Origin: Bdellovibrionales bacterium
GTDB taxonomy: Bacteria > Bdellovibrionota_G > JALEGL01 > JAGRAY01
DNA length: 8,148 bases
Direction of reading: 5' to 3'
Assembly: GCA_020434375.1 (NCBI GenBank)
Contig: JAGRAY010000077.1
Span: 1-8,148, forward strand
Of this stretch, positions 1-5,503 are shown piece after piece (positions within the stretch are counted from its first letter, which is position 1; every line of letters begins with the position of its first letter). The notes beneath the pieces were generated by a model. It saw nothing but the letters and a program-made list of their open reading frames with translations, ran no database searches and had not been told where the DNA came from. Both the position numbers and the translations under genes were made by a program.

Positions 1-13
1 GCAGAACAAAGTA

Positions 14-103
14 TGGCGGAGAGAGAGGGATTCGAACCCCCGATACAGTTTCCCGTATAGCGGTTTTCAAGACCGCCGCCTTCAACCACTCGGCCATCTC
101 TCC
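14..103 (-). tRNA. tRNA-Ser (anticodon UGA), CCA encoded
   Basis: The minus strand folds as a class II tRNA. The acceptor stem is GGAGAGA with TCTCTCC, followed by discriminator G and an encoded CCA (14-16 on the plus strand). The D-arm begins GCCGAGTGG. The anticodon stem GCGGT/ACCGC encloses loop CTTGAAA with anticodon TGA at 67-69. A long variable arm pairs TATAC with GTATC, and the T-loop is TTCGAAT. The long variable arm, the G discriminator and the UGA anticodon together identify a serine acceptor that reads UCN codons, mainly UCA. At 90 nt with CCA it is of normal serine-tRNA length. A TATAAT on the same strand directly abuts the 5' end, too close to be an ordinary -10 box for this RNA. 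Confidence 0.97.
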
Positions 104-260
104 ATTATATAGGGTCCACTCGGCAAGCCTCGCGGAGTCCTCGACTTGGGCAAAGCCCAAGTCTTCACCCTTCATTATATGAGGGTCCGCTCAACAAGTT
201 TCGCGGAGCCCTTGTCACGGGCAAAGCCCGATGACTTCACCCTTCATTATATGAGGGTCC
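104..260. repeat. Tandem 70-72 bp hairpin repeat next to tRNA-Ser
   Basis: Two consecutive units run 104-173 and 174-245, and a third starts at 246 and is lost after the first 15 bases. Each begins ATTATAT(G)AGGGTCC and continues through a CGCGGAG block to a GC-rich hairpin. In unit 1 that hairpin has perfect 9-bp arms (GACTTGGGC and GCCCAAGTC) around AAA at 143-163. In unit 2 the core is CGGGC/GCCCG around AAA at 218-230, extended with a bulge. A second hairpin spans each unit boundary (167-186 and 239-258): ACCC plus TCAT pairs with ATGAGGGT around a TAT loop, with one bulged T. Pairing is kept although the GC-rich arm sequences differ between units. No family name can be given. It could be a dispersed intergenic repeat or tRNA leader sequence. 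Confidence 0.7.
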
Positions 261-303
261 TTGACTCATATCTCTTTTACCGCGTGAGCGGTTGAGGGGG
301 AAG

Positions 304-326
304 CTTCAGCGGCTTTGCCGATGAAG
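304..326. repeat. Hairpin, GGC-TTT-GCC core
   Basis: The arms CTTCAGCGGC and GCCGATGAAG surround a TTT loop and pair over ten positions with one G-A mismatch. The core, a GC-rich stem closed by GC around a three-base A or T loop, matches the hairpins at 143-163, 218-230 and 359-379, so it appears to be a diverged member of the same set. Confidence 0.6.
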
Positions 327-358
327 GGGGCGACGCGAGCCCCTATCATAGGCCCCTC

Positions 359-379
359 GACTTGGGCTTTGCCCAAGTC
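359..379. repeat. Hairpin with the arms of 143-163 but a flipped loop
   Basis: The arms GACTTGGGC and GCCCAAGTC are perfect and identical to those at 143-163, but the loop is TTT instead of AAA. As in the first copy, the hairpin is followed by TTCACCCT and then a degenerate version of the ACCCT...AGGGT hairpin (382-402). Only the loop orientation differs, while the right flank is kept. Confidence 0.75.
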
Positions 380-424
380 TTCACCCTCAGTTATGCGAGG
401 GTTCTTTGCTTACTTCTCTTCTCA

Positions 425-463
425 CCGCGCTGATAGTCAAGTTTCCTTGACTCAGCTTTGCGG
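425..463. repeat. Extended bulged hairpin
   Basis: GTCAAG (436-441) and CTTGAC (446-451) pair around TTTC. The stem extends through GCTGA (429-433) with TCAGC (452-456) across a two-base bulge, then CCGC (425-428) with GCGG (460-463) across a TTT bulge. That makes about 15 base pairs. It lies about 85 bases upstream of the osmC-like gene. No T-run follows on either strand, so it is not a canonical intrinsic terminator. Confidence 0.55.
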
Positions 464-548
464 AAAGAATTCTATGTATATGGGTTTTGAAATATATAAA
501 GTTTTTTCAGCGACTTCCTATTCCGGTGTTTTATGATAAAAGTGGACC

Positions 549-935
549 ATGTCAAAGGGTACAAAATCATGGCGCTTGATGGATCTTAAATATGGTGTTC
601 GAAGCGGAACAAACCAAATTTTGTCAGATGCTTCTAAAGCGTCTGGAGGCGAGGAGACGGGATTAAACCCTCACGAACTCTTGGAAGGTTCTCTGGCAGC
701 TTGCACTGCCATGACCATGCAAATGTACGCAAATCGCAAGGAGTGGCCTCTCAAAAATGCAAATGTGATTGTAAAAATCTTGGAAGAAGGAAAGCAATCG
801 GTTCTCGAGCGCACTATCGAATTAATCGGGGACCTTTCAAAAGAACAGAAAGATCGATTAATCGAAATTGCCGATAAATGCCCTATTCATAAAATCTTGA
901 CAGGGCAAGTAACTATTCATACAAAATCGGTATGA
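549..935 (+). CDS. OsmC/Ohr-family protein, probable thiol peroxidase-like redox protein
   Basis: The 128-residue protein belongs to the OsmC superfamily. Known members of this superfamily reduce organic hydroperoxides using a reactive cysteine pair in the cytoplasm. Both expected cysteines are present: C52 in LAACTAMTM, on the central helix, and C111 in DKCPIHK, with family-like spacing. The segment MYANRKEWPL after C52 matches the small YhfA-like branch more than classical Ohr. Length is normal for a short member. ATG 549 is the only start: the upstream frame meets TAA at 537-539. The ribosome site is weak (only AAGTGG nearby). The 3' end overlaps the pirin-like start in ATGA, so the two form a coupled operon. 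The exact substrate cannot be told from sequence. Confidence 0.9.
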   Translation: MSKGTKSWRLMDLKYGVRSGTNQILSDASKASGGEETGLNPHELLEGSLAACTAMTMQMYANRKEWPLKNANVIVKILEEGKQSVLERTIELIGDLSKEQKDRLIEIADKCPIHKILTGQVTIHTKSV

Positions 936-1630
936 TATTAATTCGTCAATCCCAAGACCGTGGACATTTTAATTTCGGTTGGCTCGATACGTTTCACAGT
1001 TTTTCATTTGGAGATTATCGGGATCCAGAGCATATGGGATTTAGGAATCTTCGTGTCATTAACGAAGATAAGATTCAACCTGCTAAAGGCTTTGGTACGC
1101 ACCCTCATAAAAATATGGAAATCATTACCTATGTTACAAAGGGTGAATTGGCTCACAAAGATAGTATGGGAAATGGTTCGAGTATTTTGCCGGGAGAAGT
1201 TCAATACATGAGTGCGGGATCTGGCGTGACTCATAGCGAATTTAACAAAAGCAAAGAAGAAACTACGCATCTTTTGCAAATTTGGATTATCCCCGACCGA
1301 GAAGACACCGATCCACGTTATAATCAAAAATCTATTTCAAAAGCGCAAAAGAAAAATCGCCTTTATCGCATTGTTGGGCCGGACGGCTCCAATGCTCCCA
1401 TTGAAATTTATCAAGATGTGACCGTATACGCATCGATTCTTGATGTAGATGTTGAAACATTTCACACTTTTGAATCGAACCGCTATGGCTGGCTACAAGT
1501 CGTGAGTGGTTCACTTATATGCAACGGAAAAACTTTAAGAGCCGGTGATGGTGCTTCTATAAGTGATGAGCGCGATGTAAAGTTTAAAGCAACAATTGAG
1601 ACAGAATTTTTGCTTTTTGACTTGAACTAA
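932..1630 (+). CDS. Pirin-family bicupin, YhhW-type (quercetin 2,3-dioxygenase-like)
   Basis: The 232-residue protein matches the bacterial pirin/YhhW family of two-cupin metal proteins, some of which cleave quercetin in vitro. The physiological role is usually unknown. The N-terminal cupin carries the metal set H57, H59 (FGTHPHKNME), H101 and E103 (GSGVTHSEF), the positions known from Escherichia coli YhhW. The N-terminal segment GWLDTFHSFSFGDY is typical of the family. The C-terminal cupin (about 140-232) lacks these ligands, as is usual. Length matches YhhW. ATG 932 overlaps the preceding stop as ATGA and has no clear Shine-Dalgarno sequence, which fits translational coupling. Pairing with an OsmC protein suggests a role in oxidative or electrophile stress (inference). 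Confidence 0.93.
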   Translation: MILIRQSQDRGHFNFGWLDTFHSFSFGDYRDPEHMGFRNLRVINEDKIQPAKGFGTHPHKNMEIITYVTKGELAHKDSMGNGSSILPGEVQYMSAGSGVTHSEFNKSKEETTHLLQIWIIPDREDTDPRYNQKSISKAQKKNRLYRIVGPDGSNAPIEIYQDVTVYASILDVDVETFHTFESNRYGWLQVVSGSLICNGKTLRAGDGASISDERDVKFKATIETEFLLFDLN

Positions 1631-1691
1631 AGTTTCCGTTTTCTTCCACTCTTCGTTTGTAAAATAGCTACTAAATGCTCAATATTATTGA

Positions 1692-1721
1692 TTGATTTAT
1701 ACCTCTACGGTTTGAGATAAT
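1692..1721 (+). promoter_or_regulatory. Likely sigma70-type promoter of the PilZ gene
   Basis: TTGATT (1692-1697) and GATAAT (1716-1721) are separated by 18 bases. Transcription would start near 1728, about 15 bases before ATG 1743. The spacer after the pirin-like stop is AT-rich and shows no terminator hairpin, so read-through from the upstream operon is also possible. Confidence 0.45.
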
Positions 1722-1742
1722 CAGTAAGTAAAGCAGTACCTC

Positions 1743-3908
1743 ATGAGCAAATCCGCATTTAAAGAACGACGAAGAATTCCTCGCATTCAAAGACGCGCAC
1801 GGGTTACCTATCTTGTCGATGGTAAAAAAAACGATGGTCTTATTATTAATTTTTCAGAAATGGGCCTGTTTGTTTTAACGAACAGTGCACCCGAGCTGGG
1901 ATCAGACATTGTCATTCCATTAGACATTCAAGGTAAAAGTGATTTGCAATTGATTGGTCGGATCGTTTGGGTAAAACACAATGTGACAGAACAAGACGCA
2001 TTTAATTTTGGTTTTGGCGTTGAGTTATCTGCCACACCTCCGGAGTATCTTTCGTTTATTTCAAAAATGTATGATCAACTTTCGAATCGAGCGAAGCTGG
2101 CATCAGAACGCTTTGATGTATACCACCGCGTACGCTTTGGCTCAAAAGATGAATTTCTCGTAGAGTACATGGAAAATCTAAGCCGTGGGGGTATGTATCT
2201 AGCCACATCGGTTCCTCTAGAGCCTGGTGCCATGATTCGCGCCGAAATTGAAATTGAGGGTATTGGTGAACCTATTCCCATAGAGGGTAAAGTTGCCTAC
2301 AAACTTGATGCCGACGAAGCATATAAAGTAGGTCGCACAAAGGGCGTTGGCGTTCAGTTCGTAAATTTAAGTTCAAATGCTAAAGCTAAGCTTGATCATT
2401 ATATTAAAAGACTGGAAACACACCGGCTAAATCCTAAAAGGCGCCTCGTTGATAAAATTCCAAAAGAGGGTTCCTTAACACAATACCTTGTGCCTGAACT
2501 TCTGATTCATCTTTACCAAGAAATGGCCACTGGCATTTTACTTCTAGAAAAACAAACGACAAAAAAATTAATTTACTTCAAAAATGGTCAACCTGTTTAT
2601 GTGGAATCAAATTTGAACACCGAAACACTGGGGCGCTACTTAGTACGACAAGGCACTATTACTTCACAAGATCTTGAGCAATCACTTGAGGATTTGGCTC
2701 AAGGCGATGCTCACCACGGTGAAATTATGATTCGTGGAGGCATGATCGATCGTGCAGCACTTATGGAAGCTTTGGTGGGCCACCAAGAAGAGAAAATTAG
2801 AAATACATTCTTGTGGTTCGATGGAACCTTTTCATTTGAAAAAACTGAAGATTGGTCGAAAACCATTTCTATTTTACCTCTCCGCCCCTATCATATTTTT
2901 TTCCACGGTATTGAAACTTGGTACGATGCTAACTTAATTCAAGCTTGGATGGGTCTTGGTGGTAACACTAAAGTTAATTTAAGTGCTTATGAAAATATTC
3001 ACTTTGAACTTCCAGACTTAGCAAAAAAAATTATGCTTCATCTTTATACACCCATCGAAATTCGAGAATTGAGTAAGAGTCTTAAGGTGCCTATAAATCG
3101 CGTGATTGCTTGGGTGTTTGGTTTTGTACTTTGTGGTTGGGCTAAGTTAGATTTTTCACATGAAGAAAAGCAGATACCTAAACTTCGCCGCGTTGATAAA
3201 CCAAAGCATGGCCCTGAAATTAGAGAAGCGCTATCGGTACTTCGAAAATGGCTTGATGAAGACTTTAATCGACTACAAAATTTAAACTACTTTGAACTTT
3301 TTGGAATCACTCCGGAAAGTAGTGACATTGAACTCACAAAATCATACATGAAGTTAACCTCGCGTTATGGTTCAAAAGAAATCACAGATGTTGAAGATGA
3401 AGACTTTAAAAAGAAGATTGATTTGATTCTTTCATGGGTGCAGTTGGGTTACGATACCCTCAGAGATCCTCATTTAAGACAAATGTACCAGAACGAAAAG
3501 AAGACAAATAAGCCAAAACCAACTGATCGAAAGGCTCGCATTGATGTCGAACGAATCTTGTTAAGCTCTGTTCGAGAACTCGAAAAAGGTCGCGTCGAAT
3601 TAGCTATAAAGCAACTTTCAGAAGGTATTGATAAATATTCTGCCTACGAAAACCTCTCGGGTTACCTAGGTTGGTCACTCTTTCTTAAAGATGCGAAAGC
3701 CAACTATGCAAAGGCAATAACGATGATTGAACAAGCGATTGCAAACGACCCTTCCGATGCACACCTTCAATATTACCGTGGCGAGTTATGTGTATATCTG
3801 AGTGATTGGCCCCGCGCAGAGCATTTTTTCTCTAGTGCGATTAAGCTATTTCCTAATTTTGTGAAAGCGCGAGCGGCGTTAGAAATGGTTCAAGAAAAAC
3901 TTACCTAG
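1743..3908 (+). CDS. PilZ-PilZ-DUF4388-J-like-TPR multidomain protein, likely cyclic-di-GMP effector
   Basis: The 721-residue protein has no signal peptide or membrane segment and is probably cytoplasmic. PilZ domain 1 (about 8-110) has the full cyclic-di-GMP signature: R10 and R14 (RxxxR), then N36-S38-G41 (NxSxxG). PilZ domain 2 (about 121-224) keeps N145-S147-G150 but has only R123 in the arginine motif, so it may bind poorly. A DUF4388/PATAN-like domain spans about 245-372, followed by a predicted helical, winged-helix-like part (about 422-472). Residues 502-585 resemble a J domain (NYFELFGITPESSDIE, then YDTLRDPHLRQMY), but the HPD tripeptide is missing (YGSK at that place), so DnaK stimulation is unlikely. 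TPR-like helices fill 600-721. Such proteins are usually scaffolds or effectors for motility or development. The gene stands alone; its stop overlaps the convergent M48 stop. Confidence 0.85.
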   Translation: MSKSAFKERRRIPRIQRRARVTYLVDGKKNDGLIINFSEMGLFVLTNSAPELGSDIVIPLDIQGKSDLQLIGRIVWVKHNVTEQDAFNFGFGVELSATPPEYLSFISKMYDQLSNRAKLASERFDVYHRVRFGSKDEFLVEYMENLSRGGMYLATSVPLEPGAMIRAEIEIEGIGEPIPIEGKVAYKLDADEAYKVGRTKGVGVQFVNLSSNAKAKLDHYIKRLETHRLNPKRRLVDKIPKEGSLTQYLVPELLIHLYQEMATGILLLEKQTTKKLIYFKNGQPVYVESNLNTETLGRYLVRQGTITSQDLEQSLEDLAQGDAHHGEIMIRGGMIDRAALMEALVGHQEEKIRNTFLWFDGTFSFEKTEDWSKTISILPLRPYHIFFHGIETWYDANLIQAWMGLGGNTKVNLSAYENIHFELPDLAKKIMLHLYTPIEIRELSKSLKVPINRVIAWVFGFVLCGWAKLDFSHEEKQIPKLRRVDKPKHGPEIREALSVLRKWLDEDFNRLQNLNYFELFGITPESSDIELTKSYMKLTSRYGSKEITDVEDEDFKKKIDLILSWVQLGYDTLRDPHLRQMYQNEKKTNKPKPTDRKARIDVERILLSSVRELEKGRVELAIKQLSEGIDKYSAYENLSGYLGWSLFLKDAKANYAKAITMIEQAIANDPSDAHLQYYRGELCVYLSDWPRAEHFFSSAIKLFPNFVKARAALEMVQEKLT

Positions 3909-4696
3909 ATTGCTTCGCCAAGACCCAACTTTGGCGAAGCGCTATTATACCAATTCATGGCCTCGGGCATCTTTGCTTTTAAATCGTGAATTCGCGTGTC
4001 ACCAGACGGATGCGTTGACAAAAATTCTGGTGGCGCGCCTCCACCCGCTGCTTTGAAACGCTCCCAAAAACGAACGGCTTCCATAGGATCGTAACCTGCT
4101 TTTGCCATGTACTTGAGCCCGACGATATCGGCTTCCGATTCATGACTACGACTAAAGGGCAAAATAACACCCAAAGTAGCTCCTGCTCCAAGTGCTGTCA
4201 TAATACCCTCTTTATGTTGGGAGTTAGAAAGTCCTGCACTTAAAACTCCTAGAATAATGTTTGTGCCATATTGTTGGCTAATTCTCTGACCCGAGTGGCG
4301 AAGAATAGCGTGCGCAACTTCATGCCCCATCACCGCGGCCATACCGGCTTCATTTTTTAAATGTGGCAGAATGCCCGTATAAAAGGCTACCTTGCCTCCG
4401 GGCATGCACCAAGCGTTTTGTTCTTTGGATTCAATGATTGTGAATTCCCATTTAAAATCTTTTTGATTAGCCTCTGCTGCAATCTTTTTACCCACACGTT
4501 GAATCATAGCGTTGAGCCGTGGGTCTTTATTAATTTTAGATTCTTTGAGAACCTCTTTGTAACCTTCTTCACCAAGCTGAGTTTCTTGAGAGGGTGTGGT
4601 GATAATAAAAGCTGATTTACCGGTCTCGGGAATCTTTACGCAACCAGCCATCATCATTGCAGCCATCAAAGTATTAAAAACCAGGGTCTTTTTCAT
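3905..4696 (-). CDS. M48-family metalloprotease, lipoprotein
   Basis: The 263-residue protein is a zinc-dependent M48 peptidase of the envelope quality-control type (LoiP/BepA-like group). The N-terminus MKKTLVF...MMMAGC is a lipoprotein signal with lipobox M16-A-G-C19. The residue after the cysteine is V, so outer-membrane sorting is likely (inference). The catalytic motif is HEVAH (125-129, GHEVAHAILRH), and the third zinc ligand is E186 in SHESEAD. A family-typical THPSGDTRIHDL lies near the C-terminus. There is no TPR tail, so it resembles LoiP more than BepA. The frame is open upstream for 186 more codons through an HTH ORF, but the signal peptide, lipobox and a promoter at 4704-4732 all point to ATG 4696. 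No Shine-Dalgarno sequence precedes it, consistent with a leaderless transcript. Confidence 0.9.
   Translation of the reverse strand: MKKTLVFNTLMAAMMMAGCVKIPETGKSAFIITTPSQETQLGEEGYKEVLKESKINKDPRLNAMIQRVGKKIAAEANQKDFKWEFTIIESKEQNAWCMPGGKVAFYTGILPHLKNEAGMAAVMGHEVAHAILRHSGQRISQQYGTNIILGVLSAGLSNSQHKEGIMTALGAGATLGVILPFSRSHESEADIVGLKYMAKAGYDPMEAVRFWERFKAAGGGAPPEFLSTHPSGDTRIHDLKAKMPEAMNWYNSASPKLGLGEAI
3912..3940. terminator. Perfect inverted repeat at the convergent gene ends, possible bidirectional terminator
   Basis: GCTTCGCCAA (3912-3921) pairs with TTGGCGAAGC (3931-3940) around a nine-base loop. It lies just after the PilZ stop and inside the last codons of the M48 gene, so it also encodes the M48 C-terminus. 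Neither side has an immediate T-run; on the minus strand TTTTT comes 12 bases after the stem. Termination is plausible, but the hairpin is not a textbook one. Confidence 0.5.
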
Positions 4697-5254
4697 GGGA
4701 GTGACTATGCTAAGAAACGCACATAAAGTCAAAAACTGAGCTCGCTTATTTGTGGGTCCTGGTTTGCGGCAAAATAGCTTCGATACGGGATTCCCTTCAG
4801 GCCTCGCGCGCTTGCGCGCTCGCCTGTCCTGTCCAACCTGAGAGATAGTTAACAAAATATACCGGAGACATCGTTTACACATAGAAGGCATAGGAGGTGT
4901 TCTATGCCATGGAAGGAGTGTAGAGCGATGGATGAGAAGATTAGGTTTATAGGTCGCCATTGCCTCCTTGGTAGAAGGTTTAAGCAAAGCATCTAAATCA
5001 CTCCGTAAGAATCGCAGTCGGTTTTGTAGGCGGTAGACTTTGACTTGTCTTCGCCAAACCATATTGCGCACTTGACCGACTGAAACACGTAAATAAAACG
5101 CGGCTTCTTGTGTGGTCATCCACTTTAACTTGTCAAAGAGCTGTCGATGAGAAGATATCACTTCCATCGGTTGATGCTTATTTTCTACTAAGTTTACTTG
5201 GCGTGATAAAGCTTTTATTTCTCTTTTTGTCCCTCGATTTTCATGAGGGTTCAA
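4697..5254 (-). CDS. Excisionase-type helix-turn-helix ORF without its own stop, open into M48
   Basis: The frame starts at TTG 5254, preceded by AGGGAG (5260-5265) five bases away. Residues 46-93, beginning MTTQEAAFYLRVSVGQVRNM and ending RFLRSDLDALLKP, match the short MerR-like DNA-binding domain of excisionase/HTH_17 proteins: helix-turn-helix, wing, then a terminal helix. Residues 1-45 are polar, and residues 94-186 are basic, low in recognisable structure and partly encoded by a GC-rich palindrome. No stop codon occurs before the M48 ATG, so the given end is only the point where M48 begins; formally it is one 449-codon frame. A fusion would bury the M48 lipoprotein signal, so I favour a decayed gene that lost its stop, or a chance open junction. 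The strongest initiation signal upstream (ATG 5289) is in another frame. It probably belongs with the Replic_Relax-like gene upstream on the same strand. Confidence 0.5.
4704..4732 (-). promoter_or_regulatory. Promoter of the M48 gene giving a leaderless mRNA
   Basis: Read on the minus strand, TTGACT (4727-4732) is followed after exactly 17 bases by CATAGT (4704-4709). Only seven bases separate this -10 box from ATG 4696, so transcription should begin at or within a base of the start codon. This agrees with the absence of a Shine-Dalgarno sequence and argues that M48 is expressed separately from the HTH frame upstream. Confidence 0.5.
4798..4826. repeat. GC-rich palindrome inside the HTH-M48 open frame
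   Basis: GCGCGC (4806-4811) and GCGCGC (4814-4819) surround TT. Outside them CAGGC (4798-4802) pairs with GCCTG (4822-4826) across short mismatched CTC/TC segments. The block stands out in GC content from its AT-rich surroundings and no T-run follows on the minus strand. It is probably a dispersed intergenic repeat rather than true coding sequence or a terminator, although it is open in the HTH frame. Confidence 0.5.
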
Positions 5255-5289
5255 GTACTCTCCCTACGTTTAGTTGTTACGATATTCAT
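5251..5289 (-). CDS. 12-codon leader ORF coupled to the HTH frame
   Basis: ATG 5289 encodes MNIVTTKRREST and stops at TGA (5251-5253). It has the best ribosome-binding site on this strand, AAGGAG at 5298-5303 with eight bases of spacing. The stop overlaps the HTH start as TTGA, and the HTH Shine-Dalgarno AGGGAG lies inside the leader. Either it is a translated leader that couples initiation at TTG, or the original gene began at ATG 5289 and a one-base shift separated it from the HTH frame. The sequence alone cannot decide. Confidence 0.45.
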   Translation of the reverse strand: MNIVTTKRREST

Positions 5290-5405
5290 TTACTTTTCTC
5301 CTTAATGGATATTTTCTAACTTTATTCCTGTAAAATATGTCCCTCAATCGCCAATCAAAAACCGTGAAAAAACCGAATAAGTCAAATAGTGCTGACTGTG
5401 CTGAA

Positions 5406-5445
5406 AAAATCACTTTCATGATCACCTAGTTTTTTAAGTGATTTT
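5406..5445 (-). terminator. Inverted repeat with T-run downstream of the Replic_Relax-like gene
   Basis: AAAATCACTT (5406-5415) pairs perfectly with AAGTGATTTT (5436-5445) around a 20-base loop. Read on the minus strand the second arm runs straight into TTTTTT, as in an intrinsic terminator, and it lies about 60 bases after the stop at 5504. The stem is AT-rich and the loop long. The loop also holds GGTGATCA on the minus strand, which can pair with ATCAC in the first arm, so two alternative folds are possible. Beside it, GTGCTG is repeated at 5389-5394 and 5398-5403. Confidence 0.45.
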
Positions 5446-5503
5446 CAAAACTTAGCCATTTTCAGCCTAACGTTTCTCTAGAGTTTGATTTGTGAGTCCC
5501 TTG

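Larger units (their letters stand above)
261..548. other. Gene-free, hairpin-rich spacer upstream of the osmC-like gene
   Basis: I find no convincing gene here. A 73-codon frame at 315-536 has no family resemblance and is built largely from repeat sequence. The stretch holds a small hairpin, ACCGC/GCGGT around GTGA, at 279-292, and larger hairpins at 304-326, 359-379 and 425-463. Its last 80 bases are AT-rich and should contain the promoter of the downstream pair. The best candidates are weak: TATGAT at 532-537 with no good -35 box, or TTGACT at 447-452 followed 17 bases later by TTCTAT. Neither is convincing. Confidence 0.5.

Noticed and set aside
104..260. CRISPR array
   Set aside because: There are only two full units, they are longer than CRISPR repeats, no variable spacers separate them, and no cas genes are present.
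315..536. 73-codon plus-strand ORF in the hairpin region
   Set aside because: It is composed of repeat and palindrome sequence, has no Shine-Dalgarno sequence or family resemblance, and ends just before the osmC-like gene.
502..585. Residues 502-585 of the PilZ protein as a functional J domain (residue coordinates)
   Set aside because: The flanking pattern fits, but the HPD tripeptide is absent, so I describe it only as J-like.
4361..4615. 84-codon plus-strand ORF antisense to M48
   Set aside because: It is a shadow of the well-supported metalloprotease frame, with no initiation signal or homology.
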